Of a stretch of DNA of 64,000 nt, positions 53,677 through 62,105 are shown piece after piece. The position numbers and the translations under genes were made by a program. This DNA is from Variovorax sp. dw_308. GTDB lineage: Bacteria; Pseudomonadota; Gammaproteobacteria; Burkholderiales; Burkholderiaceae_C. The stretch covers positions 21,856 to 85,855 of the forward strand of contig NZ_JAATOM010000024.1 of assembly GCF_019207085.1 (NCBI RefSeq), written 5' to 3'. Under the pieces are notes generated by a model. That model searched no databases. It was given only the letters and a program-made list of their open reading frames with translations, and was not told where the DNA came from. Each line of letters begins with the position of its first letter. Within the stretch, counting starts at the first letter, position 1.

Positions 53677-55394
53677 GACACGGGTCGCGCGTGCCGCACG
53701 ATCAGCATCTGCGCCGCGTAATACGTCGCCAGCACCCACAGTGAGGCCAGCGGTAGCGGGGTGACGAAGCGATTCATCGCCAGCAGCGCGTCGCTGAGCA
53801 TGAAGAAGCAGGCGCCGACCGCGACCCAGCGCGCCGCCGCATCGGCGGTCACCGTCGCGCGCCCGATCGCCTGCGCCGCCATGCAGGCAATGACGATCAC
53901 ATAGAGACCGACCGGCGCACGCAACGCAACAGGCAATCCGCCAAACCAGAGCACCGCATACATCGCGGCGCCGACGGCCAGCGTGGCCGCGAGCGCGACC
54001 CGCCGCGGGAACAGGCCGACCCCCATGCGAAACAGCGCGATGTACGCCAGGTGCGCGAGCAGGAAGCACACGAGGCCGGGCACGAAGAACTGCGGCCACA
54101 TCAGCAGCACGTCACCGGCCAGCGATGCGACCAGGCCGGCGATCAACCAGGCATGAAACCTGGTCACAACGCCCTCCCGCGGGGCGCGGACGATCACGAA
54201 CGCAATCAACAGCAGCAAGGCCATCGGCTTGAAGACCACATGCAGCCCGTCCAGTGCCAGCACGCCGCTCGCAGCCGCCAATGCGGCAGCTTCGACGTAC
54301 AACACTTCCAGCACGCTCAACCGCGCCTGCAGCACGCCGCCGATCGCCCACAGCGCGGCCGTCAGGGCGGCCAGCCACACGGCGCTGCGCTCCAGCGGCA
54401 TGGCATCCGAAACCCAGAGGAAGCTCGCCACCCCACCCAGCAACAGCAGAAACTGTGCCCCCGCGAACCACAGCACGCCGCGCGACACGGGCGGCTCGTA
54501 GCGCGTCACTTGCGCGATGTCGAAGTCGCTCTTCGGAAAGCGCGCCGCCACGTCCGCCGGTCGCCAGCCCGGCGGCTTGATCCACACGCGCAGCTTGTCG
54601 GCCCAACTGTGCGCATGCCACGAATCCTTCGCGAGCGACCAGTACACCTCCGCATTGGCCCACAGCGGGTCCCAGCTCTGCAGCGGGCTGCGCGTGCCGT
54701 AGACGCAGCGCTCGCCTTCCTCCTTGAAGCTGCCGAACAGACGGTCCCACACGATGAGGATGCCGCCGTAGTTGCGGTCGACATACTCGTCATTGACGGC
54801 ATGGTGCACCCGATGGTTGGACGGCGAGCAGAACCAGCGGTCGAACCAGCCAAGCTTGCCGACCTGCTCGGTGTGCACCCAGAACTGGTAGAGCAGGTCG
54901 ACCAGCGCCACCACGCCGAACACCAGCGGCGGCACGCCCGCCACCGCCATCGGCAGGTAGAACACCCAGCCGAGCAGCGCGCCGCTCGATGTCTGGCGCA
55001 GCGCGGTCGAAAGGTTGTAGTGCTGGCTCTGGTGGTGCACCACATGCGCGGCCCAGAGGATGGCCGACTCGTGCCCCATGCGGTGCAGCCAGTAGTAGCA
55101 GAGGTCGTAGAACACCAGCGCCAGCAGCCAGCCGTACCACTGCATCCAGAAGTCCGCGTCGAACAAGGCCACGGACGAGTAGACAGCCGTGTAGATGCCG
55201 ATGCGCAGCAGCCCGGTCAGCACCGTCGTGATCTGGCTCAGCATGCCCAGGCCGATGCTGTTGACCGCATCGGCCAGCCGGTAGGTGTCCTGCCCGGTGC
55301 CGCGCCGCGCCCGCACGCGGCCCACGGCAAACTCGATCGCAATCAGCAGGAAGAAGACAGGGGTCGCAAGAACGATGATCTGGCCGGGTCGCAT
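53661..55394 (-). CDS. Fusion of an AGMO-like fatty acid hydroxylase and a YhhN/TMEM86-like lysoplasmalogenase
   Basis: 577 residues. The N-terminal part (about 1-285) is a membrane di-iron hydroxylase with all histidine boxes: HRMGH (104-108), HVVHH (117-121), WVHTE (174) and HRVHH (194-198), the pattern of sterol desaturase/alkylglycerol monooxygenase proteins. The C-terminal part (about 365-570) has eight or so helices with AGDVLLMWPQFFVPGL, FLLAHLAYIALF and FFMLSDALLAMNRF, matching YhhN/TMEM86 lysoplasmalogenases. Both parts are linked to ether-lipid cleavage in animals, so one bacterial chain combining them suggests ether-lipid turnover. The substrate is inference. Its end overlaps the dmeF remnant. 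Confidence 0.86.
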   Translation of the reverse strand: MRPGQIIVLATPVFFLLIAIEFAVGRVRARRGTGQDTYRLADAVNSIGLGMLSQITTVLTGLLRIGIYTAVYSSVALFDADFWMQWYGWLLALVFYDLCYYWLHRMGHESAILWAAHVVHHQSQHYNLSTALRQTSSGALLGWVFYLPMAVAGVPPLVFGVVALVDLLYQFWVHTEQVGKLGWFDRWFCSPSNHRVHHAVNDEYVDRNYGGILIVWDRLFGSFKEEGERCVYGTRSPLQSWDPLWANAEVYWSLAKDSWHAHSWADKLRVWIKPPGWRPADVAARFPKSDFDIAQVTRYEPPVSRGVLWFAGAQFLLLLGGVASFLWVSDAMPLERSAVWLAALTAALWAIGGVLQARLSVLEVLYVEAAALAAASGVLALDGLHVVFKPMALLLLIAFVIVRAPREGVVTRFHAWLIAGLVASLAGDVLLMWPQFFVPGLVCFLLAHLAYIALFRMGVGLFPRRVALAATLAVGAAMYAVLWFGGLPVALRAPVGLYVIVIACMAAQAIGRATVTADAAARWVAVGACFFMLSDALLAMNRFVTPLPLASLWVLATYYAAQMLIVRHARPVSQPAA

Positions 55395-55489
55395 AGGCCG
55401 GGATTGTCGTGTGGCCGAATGCCCACGGTCACGCGGGTGTCACCCCATTGCCATGGCGTCGTCACGCCGTCCTGCGAACCTACCCGTCC

Positions 55490-56398
55490 ATGCAAAGAGA
55501 AGACGCATTCCTGCGCGCATGGCGCGACACCCCCGACCTCGACAGCGACGCGGCGACCCGCCCGCGCCAGCGCTATCGCACGCTGTGGATCTCCGACCTG
55601 CACCTGGGCACGCCCGGCTGCCAGGCCCGCGCTCTGCTCGACTTCCTCAAGCACACCGAGTGCGACACGCTGTTCCTCGTCGGCGACATCATCGATGGCT
55701 GGCAACTGCGCCGCCACTGGTACTGGCCTCAGGCGCACAACGACGTGGTGCAGAAGCTATTGCGCAAGGCCCGCAACGGCACCCGCGTGATCTTCATTCC
55801 CGGCAACCATGACGAGTTTGCGCGCAAGTACCTCAACCACAACTTCGGCGGCATCGAGGTGGCCGAGGAATGGATCCACGAGACCGCCGACGGTCGCAAG
55901 CTGTGGATCATCCATGGCGACCTGTTCGACGGCGTCATCCAGTGCGCCAAGTGGCTGGCGCATGTGGGCGACTCGCTCTATGAATTCACGCTCAAGCTGA
56001 ACCGGCACCTCAACTCGCTGCGCGCGCGCATGGGCTTGCCGTATTGGTCGTTGTCGAACTACCTCAAGCAGAAGGTGAAGCGCGCGGTGAGCTATGTTGG
56101 CGACTTCGAGACCGCCGTGGCGCGCGAGGCGCGCAAGCGGGGCGTGCAGGGCGTGGTCTGTGGGCACATCCACCATGCGGAGATGCGCGACATCGACGGC
56201 ATCCTCTATTGCAACGACGGTGACTGGGTCGAGAGCCTGACGGCGCTGGCCGAGCAGGCCGATGGCGCGCTGGAGGTCATCCGCTGGGCGGAGCACATGG
56301 CGCTCGGTGCGGGGGAGTCGGTGCCCGCGCGGCGTCGGAGCGCAGGGTCGCCTGAAAGGGCGCTGGCTGGCCCGCATACGCCGGGTCAAGCGTTTTAG
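55490..56398 (+). CDS. LpxH-like UDP-2,3-diacylglucosamine diphosphatase family metallophosphoesterase
   Basis: 302 residues from the ATG at 55490. The metallophosphatase motifs are complete: LWISDLHLGTPG (DxH), FLVGDIIDGW (GDxxD), IPGNHDEFARKY (GNHD), IIHGDLFDG and CGHIHHAEMR (GHxH). The family includes LpxH/LpxH2 of lipid A synthesis and UDP-diacylglucosamine pyrophosphatase-like proteins of unknown substrate; the KHTECDTLFLVGD spacing fits the latter, longer group. The last about 35 residues are not conserved. An IS1182-type element begins 6 bp after the stop. Confidence 0.85.
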   Translation: MQREDAFLRAWRDTPDLDSDAATRPRQRYRTLWISDLHLGTPGCQARALLDFLKHTECDTLFLVGDIIDGWQLRRHWYWPQAHNDVVQKLLRKARNGTRVIFIPGNHDEFARKYLNHNFGGIEVAEEWIHETADGRKLWIIHGDLFDGVIQCAKWLAHVGDSLYEFTLKLNRHLNSLRARMGLPYWSLSNYLKQKVKRAVSYVGDFETAVAREARKRGVQGVVCGHIHHAEMRDIDGILYCNDGDWVESLTALAEQADGALEVIRWAEHMALGAGESVPARRRSAGSPERALAGPHTPGQAF

Positions 56399-56404
56399 AG
56401 GCTC

Positions 56405-57964
56405 CTAGGAGTCCGCGCGGCAGAACGTTTTGATGCCGGCGATGGCGCGCGATTTATGTCGCCACGAAGTGGCCCTTCAACTCAATGACTCCAGCGCCCC
56501 AACGCAAGCGTTGATGCGACTGTCGAGTCGCCCTGATGTTCTTGTCTGCGAGTGCCTTTGGGCCTTCGATGCCTCTTAGGCAGCGCGCAATGCGCACATC
56601 CTCCTCAGATTCAGCGCCATGCACACGAGCTTGAACTCGGCTTCGACCTTCTTCAGCCCCCGCACGCTGAACTGCCGGAAGCCCAGCACGCTCTTGATCC
56701 ACCCGTTGGGCGCCTCCACGATCCACTTCCTCTTTCGGTACGCCGCCTGTGTTTCTGGCGTCTTGAACTTGGCTTCCATCGCCGCGGTGCGTGGGTACTT
56801 TTCGGCGTCGATCGCCACCGCCTGCTTACCCTCCCGGCCCAATGCCACGATCAGCTCGCTCGCTCCATCCTTGAACTGCTCGAACACGGCCTCCGAGCGG
56901 AACCCGGCATCGGCCAGAACCTGCCGGGCATCCTCGCCCAGGTTGGCCTTCACGCCCGCCAGCATCGCCGGCAGTCGCTCACCATCGGACGCGTTGTTGG
57001 TGAGCTCTGCGACCACCACGATCTGCGCCGTCTCGTCCACCGCGATGTGGGCGTTGTAGCTGTAGTCGTAGCCCCCGCCCGCGCGTTTCATGACGCGACT
57101 GTCCGGATCGGTGAAGCTCTCCTGGGCGCTGTCCTTGGGAACGCCGAAGTCGCGACTGAATTGCCTGCCTCGCTTGGGCTTGCCATCCTTGTCTCGGGGC
57201 TTGCGCTCATCGTCCTTGCTGCGCCCGCGGGCCGCATCGGCTTCTCGCTGGCGTTGCTCCAGCCGCAGCTTGGCCGCGGTGATCGCGGCCAGCCGGTCAG
57301 TCCTGCGTTTGATCTCGCCGGGAATGTCCAGATCGGGCTCGTTTTTCTCCAGGTCGTCGGCCGCCTTGGCGCGATTGAGCAGGCCCTCGATCTGCGCCTT
57401 GAGTTCGGCCTCGGCCTTGACCATGCGGTCATAGCTCATGGCCTTGTGACGGCTCGCATTCGCCTTGAGCTTGGTGCCGTCCACGGCCACCGTGCCCAGC
57501 TTGACCAGGCCGCACTCGCGCGCCAGGCGCACCACCTGCACGAACAGGGCGGCCAGTTCCTCCAGGTGCAGCGCCCGGAAGTCCGAGAGCGTGCGATGCG
57601 CGGGGTAGTTGTCTGCGGCCAGCACGCGCAGCGCAAGGTCTTCATGGAGCTTGGCCGCCAGCTTGCGCGAGCTGAAGGTGCCCGTCGCGTAGCCGTAGAT
57701 GAGCACCTTGACCATCATGGCTGGGTGGAACGGCTGGTTGCGCGGGCCGCCCTTGGCATACCGGGCGTGGAACGCGCTCAGATCAAGACTGTCGACGCTG
57801 TCGCTGATGAAATACGCCAAGTGCCCTTCGGGCAACCAGTCTTGCAGTGCATCGGGAAGCAGTCGTTGCTGCTGCGGCTCATAGGGCAGGTAGCTTGCGG
57901 GCATGGGATCGCAATCTACCAAGCCATCACGCGTTCGTCACGCTTCTGCCGCGCGGACTCCTAG
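56405..57964 (-). mobile_element. Complete IS1182-family insertion sequence (1560 bp)
   Basis: Perfect 21-bp terminal inverted repeats are at 56405-56425 and 57944-57964; both ends begin with CTAG followed by GAGTCCGCGC. One transposase gene fills the element on the minus strand. Flanking bases outside CTAG (GGCTC on the left, CCGGC on the right) show no obvious direct repeat, so either the target site was CTAG itself or the duplication is absent. The element sits between the LpxH-like gene and a glycosyltransferase gene. Confidence 0.9.
56576..57904 (-). CDS. IS1182-family transposase
   Basis: 442 residues from the ATG at 57904; a TTG six codons earlier (57922) is an alternative. The N-terminal domain starts MPASYLPYEPQQQRLLP, with PFHPAMMVKVLIYGYATG and NYPAHRTLSDFR as in IS1182/ISL-type DDE transposases. 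The first catalytic Asp is in VAVDGTKLKANAS, the second in LADAGFRSE, and the C-terminal part has RKRKWIVEAPNGWIKSVLGFRQF with the catalytic Glu. A charged Lys/Arg/Asp spacer lies in the middle. It appears full length and undisrupted, so the element may be active. Confidence 0.92.
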   Translation of the reverse strand: MPASYLPYEPQQQRLLPDALQDWLPEGHLAYFISDSVDSLDLSAFHARYAKGGPRNQPFHPAMMVKVLIYGYATGTFSSRKLAAKLHEDLALRVLAADNYPAHRTLSDFRALHLEELAALFVQVVRLARECGLVKLGTVAVDGTKLKANASRHKAMSYDRMVKAEAELKAQIEGLLNRAKAADDLEKNEPDLDIPGEIKRRTDRLAAITAAKLRLEQRQREADAARGRSKDDERKPRDKDGKPKRGRQFSRDFGVPKDSAQESFTDPDSRVMKRAGGGYDYSYNAHIAVDETAQIVVVAELTNNASDGERLPAMLAGVKANLGEDARQVLADAGFRSEAVFEQFKDGASELIVALGREGKQAVAIDAEKYPRTAAMEAKFKTPETQAAYRKRKWIVEAPNGWIKSVLGFRQFSVRGLKKVEAEFKLVCMALNLRRMCALRAA

Positions 57965-58224
57965 CCGGCCCCAATCGGGCGCTCTCTCGCGCCCGCCCAG
58001 TGCATCGGTTCCGAGGCTTGCGTCGACGATAGGGCGCGGCAAGTCTGGCCTGAACCCAAATTCCCTTTCCAGTGCGCCCCGTCGCTTCTGCGGCCTGCAT
58101 TTGTAAACGAGAATTGCCGGCTCAGGGAGGCAGAGCGGCGCCACATTTGCCTTGCTGTTTCTGGATTGCCAGTGATCCGCAGCCGGCATGCACGACGCTT
58201 GCGGATCGAGTCAGGGAGAGAACA

Positions 58225-61008
58225 ATGAAATTGCTCGACAGGGCATCGCTGATCGAGCCTGCGCGCTTGGTCTGGCCGTGCGCGTGGGTCGGCCACATAC
58301 CTTTCGCATCGTGGGTCGTTGGTGCATTACGCCCTTCCGTGCTTGTGGAGCTCGGGCTCCGATCCGGCAACGCCTTCAACACTTTTTGTCAGGCTGTCGC
58401 GGAACAGGCGCTATCGACGCGTACCTTTGCGGTGCCCAAGGGGGACGCGCAGGCGCTGACGCGGTTGCGCGACGGCAGCGTCGATCTGCTCCATATCGGT
58501 CGATTGCACGCCAGTGACGAGGCCTTGGTTTCGTTCGAGGCATGGTTGCCCAAGTTGTCCGACCGCAGCGTCGTGTTGTTGAGCAACATTGAAGTTCGTC
58601 GTTCCAACGCCGGAGCGTCCAGGCTATGGGAAGAACTGCTTGCGCGATTCCCGGGCTTTGCTTTCACGCACGCCAACGGGCTGGGCGTGCTGCTGGTCGG
58701 TGCGCGAGTGCCTGAACCGCTTCGGGAACTGGCTGAAGGCGTCGGGGCCGCCGAGGCGCTCGACCACGCGCAAGAAATTTTCGAGATATTGGGGCAGCGA
58801 CTGGAACAGCAGGCGGCAATGCAGGGAGGCAGCCAGCGATTGGCGAACCCCGCGCCCGACATCGTCGATGCGCTGATCGAACAGGCCGCCTTGCTGGACG
58901 AAAAACTCGCGATCCGCGACGCAGAGGTGCGAATGTTGACCGACCAGCGAGATGCGCAGGCGGCACAGGTCGCAGCGCTTCGACGCAGTGGTTCCTGGCG
59001 CATCACCGCGCCCGTACGGCTCGCAGGATTGATCGCACGCGGCCGCTTTCGCGATGCCGGGCAACGCCTGAAAGGCTGGCGATCCAGAGCGCGAGGGGCG
59101 GCGCGCGGCATGGTCGAGCGCATACGAGGCCGGATGATTCTCGCAGCCGGGACAAGGGCCGACGACGCCTTCAATCGGGCCGCATCCGATGCGCTCGTCG
59201 ATGAGCGCAACGAGTTGACCTCGGGGCCTGTATTCGCCGATCCGATGACGGCCCCCGCGCCAGCGGAATGGCCGCGCGTGGACATGAGCGTCGTGACGTT
59301 CAACAGCAAGCGCTGGATCGACAGTTTTGTCGACAGCCTGGAGGCGCTCGACTATCCAAAAGTCCGGATCCATCTGCGATTCGTCGACAACCAGTCGACC
59401 GATGGCACTCCGTGCAGATTGCAGGAGGTGTTCCCGCGCCTGCGGCATCTCGGCATGACGGTCGACTTGATCGAGCGCCCCAACCTTGGCTTCGGGGCCG
59501 GGCACAATGCCGGCCTCGCGGGCGGCTCGGCGGAGTTCTGCCTGGTGGCGAACATCGACCTCGAGTTTGTGCCTGATGCGCTGTCTCGCGTCGTCGCGAT
59601 GGCGGCAGCCGACGCCGCGCGCGCCGTCGCGTGGGAGTTCAGGCAGAAGCCATACGAGCACCCCAAGGTCTACGATCCTGTGACCGGAACGACCACGTGG
59701 AACAGCCATGCGTGTGTGTTGTTGCGCCGGAGCGCGTTCGATGCGGCGGGAGGCTACGACCCTGCACTGTTCATGTATGGCGAGGACGTGGAGTTGTCGT
59801 ATCGCTTGAGGCAGCGGGGCGGCTTGCTTCGCTACTGCCCGGCAGCAGTGGTCATGCACTACAGCTACGAGTCGGCGGGCCAGGTCAAGCCGCTGCAGTT
59901 CACGGGCAGCACTTTTGCCAGCCTCTACCTTCGCGTGAAGTACGGCAGCCGCGAAAGCCTGCGCCACGTGCCCGGCATGGGACTCGCCCTGTTGGCAATG
60001 ACCCAAACCTTCCCGGGCGCGCGACGCGCCGTGTTCAAGAACCTCCTGCGTCTGCTGGCCAGGGCGCCCACAGTGCTGTGTCAACGCAAGGCCAGCCAAT
60101 GCGCATTCCCGTTTCGCGGATGGGACTACGAGCGGGTGCGCGATGGCGCTTTCGTTGAATCGGGACCGCTGCCAGCCAATCGCCCGCTAGTGAGCGTCAT
60201 CACGCGAACCTATCGCGGTCGAGACCGATTTCTCCGCCAGGCCATGCTGTCGGTCGCACACCAGACCTATCCGGAGATCGAGCATGTCGTCGTGGAGGAC
60301 GGTTCGGAGTCGCTGCGCTCGATCGTCGATGAGGTGGCAAGCGTGACTGGACGCACGATTCGCTATTTCGCGATCGGCAAGGCGGGGCGGTCAGCGGCAG
60401 GCAATGCGGGGCTTGCGGCAGCGCGAGGGCGCTGGTGTGTGTTTCTCGACGATGACGATCTGCTGTTCGCAGACCACGTCGAAGTGCTTGCGCAGGCACT
60501 GGGCGAGGCGCCCGGCGCCGTAGCCGCTTATTCCCCGGCGATAGAGGTGCTGACCCACTATCCATCCTCCCCATCGGAGCACTATCGTGAGGCTGCATAT
60601 GTGATGCATCCGGCACATCGGCAGCCATTCGATGGCCGGGCCCTGCGCAACTACAACTACATCGCAATCCAGTCGCTCTTGTTCGAGCGCAGGCTTTACC
60701 TCGAGCGCGGGGGATTTGAACTAGATCTGGACGCGCTGGAAGACTGGGTGCTGTGGAATCTCTACGCCTGTCGAAACACGTTTGCCTATGTCCCGAAGGC
60801 AACCTCGCTCTATCGCGTCCCGGCCGATGAAGCGATTCGCAACCGGCGCAACGATAGCTTCGTTGCTACCCATGCGGGGGCAAGCGAACGCATTGCGATG
60901 CGGTTGCTGGAAGTCAGTCGCAGCGCCCTCCGAAGGCAGATGTGGCGGGAAGTGGCACAAGTCTCGCCGCGCGAAGCAACCCTCTCGGACGACTTGGCTG
61001 CATCGTGA
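58225..61008 (+). CDS. Large multidomain protein: methyltransferase-like N-terminus plus two family-2 glycosyltransferase domains
   Basis: 927 residues from the ATG at 58225 (ribosome-binding AGGGAGAG just upstream; the frame is open further but unsupported). Residues about 1-180 have the methyltransferase-24-like opening PSVLVELGLRSGNAFNTF. About 220-260 is a helical coiled-coil-like region (DEKLAIRDAEVRMLTDQRDAQ). The first GT2 domain, about 350-640, has MSVVTFNSKRWIDSF, DNQSTDGT, NLGFGAGHNAGL and the GGYDPALFMYGEDVEL acceptor loop. The second GT2 domain, about 655-900, has VITRTYRGRDRFLRQAMLSV, EDGSE and the CVFLDDDD catalytic motif. It likely builds a surface polysaccharide or O-antigen. 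No other glycan genes are in the window; the IS lies just upstream. Confidence 0.83.
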   Translation: MKLLDRASLIEPARLVWPCAWVGHIPFASWVVGALRPSVLVELGLRSGNAFNTFCQAVAEQALSTRTFAVPKGDAQALTRLRDGSVDLLHIGRLHASDEALVSFEAWLPKLSDRSVVLLSNIEVRRSNAGASRLWEELLARFPGFAFTHANGLGVLLVGARVPEPLRELAEGVGAAEALDHAQEIFEILGQRLEQQAAMQGGSQRLANPAPDIVDALIEQAALLDEKLAIRDAEVRMLTDQRDAQAAQVAALRRSGSWRITAPVRLAGLIARGRFRDAGQRLKGWRSRARGAARGMVERIRGRMILAAGTRADDAFNRAASDALVDERNELTSGPVFADPMTAPAPAEWPRVDMSVVTFNSKRWIDSFVDSLEALDYPKVRIHLRFVDNQSTDGTPCRLQEVFPRLRHLGMTVDLIERPNLGFGAGHNAGLAGGSAEFCLVANIDLEFVPDALSRVVAMAAADAARAVAWEFRQKPYEHPKVYDPVTGTTTWNSHACVLLRRSAFDAAGGYDPALFMYGEDVELSYRLRQRGGLLRYCPAAVVMHYSYESAGQVKPLQFTGSTFASLYLRVKYGSRESLRHVPGMGLALLAMTQTFPGARRAVFKNLLRLLARAPTVLCQRKASQCAFPFRGWDYERVRDGAFVESGPLPANRPLVSVITRTYRGRDRFLRQAMLSVAHQTYPEIEHVVVEDGSESLRSIVDEVASVTGRTIRYFAIGKAGRSAAGNAGLAAARGRWCVFLDDDDLLFADHVEVLAQALGEAPGAVAAYSPAIEVLTHYPSSPSEHYREAAYVMHPAHRQPFDGRALRNYNYIAIQSLLFERRLYLERGGFELDLDALEDWVLWNLYACRNTFAYVPKATSLYRVPADEAIRNRRNDSFVATHAGASERIAMRLLEVSRSALRRQMWREVAQVSPREATLSDDLAAS

Positions 61009-61090
61009 GTATTCGGTGTAATTTCCCGTTCGCCGTGCCGGATCGGGTGAACCGTTTTGAATGTTTTTCGTCGCCTCCCTGGCGCCAGTG

Positions 61091-61621
61091 TCAGTCAGTC
61101 CTGTTTCGAATCACCATCTGCTTGCCGTTCATCGTGATCTCGAAGTGCGACAGGAAACTCTGCCCGAGCAGGACGTCGTTGCCCAGGCCGATTGTGCCCA
61201 CAGCGACCTTGACGCCGTTGGGCACGCCGAGCGACCCCGCCATCACATTGACGCCTTCGACGACGCGGCTGGCCTGGACACCGTTGGCGGTCTGGAACTG
61301 TACCGGCGCGCCTCCTTGCAGGTTGGCGCGACGCGCGAGGTCGTCCGAGATGCCGACGAAGGTTGCGCCGGTGTCCACCAGGAATACCGCGGGCTGGCCG
61401 TTGACCGTGCCCCGCACCCGATAGTGGCCATCGTCATCGACCGGCACCGTCATCGCCGAGGGCTGCTTCGTCGACGACTTGCCCAGCCCGGTATCCCTGC
61501 ACCCCCGCTGCCGCGCGATATGCGGGTCGTTGATGAATTCGTTCCCGCACCGCCAGATCCGCTCCTGGGCGGACGCCGAGCCTGCGCACGCCAGCGCAAG
61601 GGCCCAAAGCAAATACTTCAT
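61091..61621 (-). CDS. Retropepsin-like aspartic protease (TIGR02281-type), exported
   Basis: 176 residues from the ATG at 61621. A signal peptide ends after SASA. A short Cys-containing N-terminal segment (IWRCGNEF, RQRGCRDTG) is of the DUF4124 type. The protease core carries YRVRGTVNGQPAVFLVDTGAT with catalytic Asp83 in DTGA, ISDDLARRANL, and the second-half hydrophobic GNDVLLGQSFLSHFEI. Such single-domain proteins dimerise like viral proteases and act in the periplasm; the substrates are unknown. It lies upstream of, and on the same strand as, nothing else in the window. Confidence 0.85.
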   Translation of the reverse strand: MKYLLWALALACAGSASAQERIWRCGNEFINDPHIARQRGCRDTGLGKSSTKQPSAMTVPVDDDGHYRVRGTVNGQPAVFLVDTGATFVGISDDLARRANLQGGAPVQFQTANGVQASRVVEGVNVMAGSLGVPNGVKVAVGTIGLGNDVLLGQSFLSHFEITMNGKQMVIRNRTD

Positions 61622-61817
61622 GGTTCTTCTTCTGAAACACCAACTGACTGCTGTCCGTGTGAGCCGGACGACCATCGCGTGTGCTCGCTGCCCCGGGTGC
61701 CCGACCCAGTGACGTGCAGGCGACGCGCTCCCTTGCCTGCAACAGTTTAAGGGTTTTGTGACGTTTACTTACGAAAAAGCTTGGACCGGCCGGCGCGCCG
61801 GTGGTCGAGACCCATGC

Positions 61818-61851
61818 AAAAAGCCCGCTACCAAATGGATAGCGGGCTTTT
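61818..61851 (-). terminator. Rho-independent terminator after the tRNA gene
   Basis: On the minus strand AAAGCCCGCTA pairs with TAGCGGGCTTT over an 11-bp stem with a 9-base loop, followed by T residues. The symmetric T-runs also allow use from the other strand. It ends the tRNA transcript. Confidence 0.88.
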
Positions 61852-61857
61852 GTTGGA

Positions 61858-61934
61858 TGGTGGCTCTTCACGGATTCGAACCGCGGACCTGTGGATTATG
61901 ATTCCATCGCTCTAACCGACTGAGCTAAAGAGCC
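61858..61934 (-). tRNA. tRNA with CAT anticodon, probably elongator tRNA-Met
   Basis: 77 nt including an encoded 3' CCA (61858-61860). The acceptor stem GGCTCTT/AAGAGCC is perfect. The D arm is GCTC/GAGC with an AGTCGGTTA loop, the anticodon loop is ATCATAA with anticodon CAT, and the T arm is CGCGG/CCGTG with loop TTCGAAT. The anticodon stem has one A-C mismatch at 27-43, and position 32 is A instead of pyrimidine. A C1-mismatched initiator acceptor end is not present, so it is not initiator tRNA; tRNA-Ile2 (lysidine-modified CAT) is the alternative. Confidence 0.9.
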
Positions 61935-61943
61935 GAGCCTCGC

Positions 61944-61949
61944 ATTATA
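61944..61949 (-). promoter_or_regulatory. -10 element of the tRNA promoter
   Basis: A perfect TATAAT on the minus strand lies 10 bp upstream of the mature tRNA 5' end, followed by a GC-rich discriminator (GCGAGGCTC), as in stringently controlled stable-RNA promoters. No convincing -35 hexamer was found at 16-18 bp. Confidence 0.6.
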
Positions 61950-62105
61950 GCCCGACTTTGCAGCCCCTTTTGGGTCGATGCGGCTTTGGCTCTCGAGCCC
62001 GGAGGGGAGCCTGCCCGGACGGCTTGTGCTGGGGATCGCTTGTTACAAATATCCGCAGCCCCGACCGGTCCCGCCGTCCGTACAAGGCCGGGTGAGAATC
62101 ACTTC

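Noticed and set aside
56399..56404. Truncation of the LpxH-like gene by the IS element
   Set aside because: The stop codon (56396-56398) lies 6 bp before the left terminal repeat, and all catalytic motifs are intact, so the insertion lies just outside the gene as read here. A changed C-terminal tail cannot be excluded.
57965..58224. A gene or IS remnant between the IS and the glycosyltransferase gene
   Set aside because: Only short arginine-rich shadow frames occur. The 260 bp presumably hold the glycosyltransferase promoter, but no clear -10/-35 pair was found.
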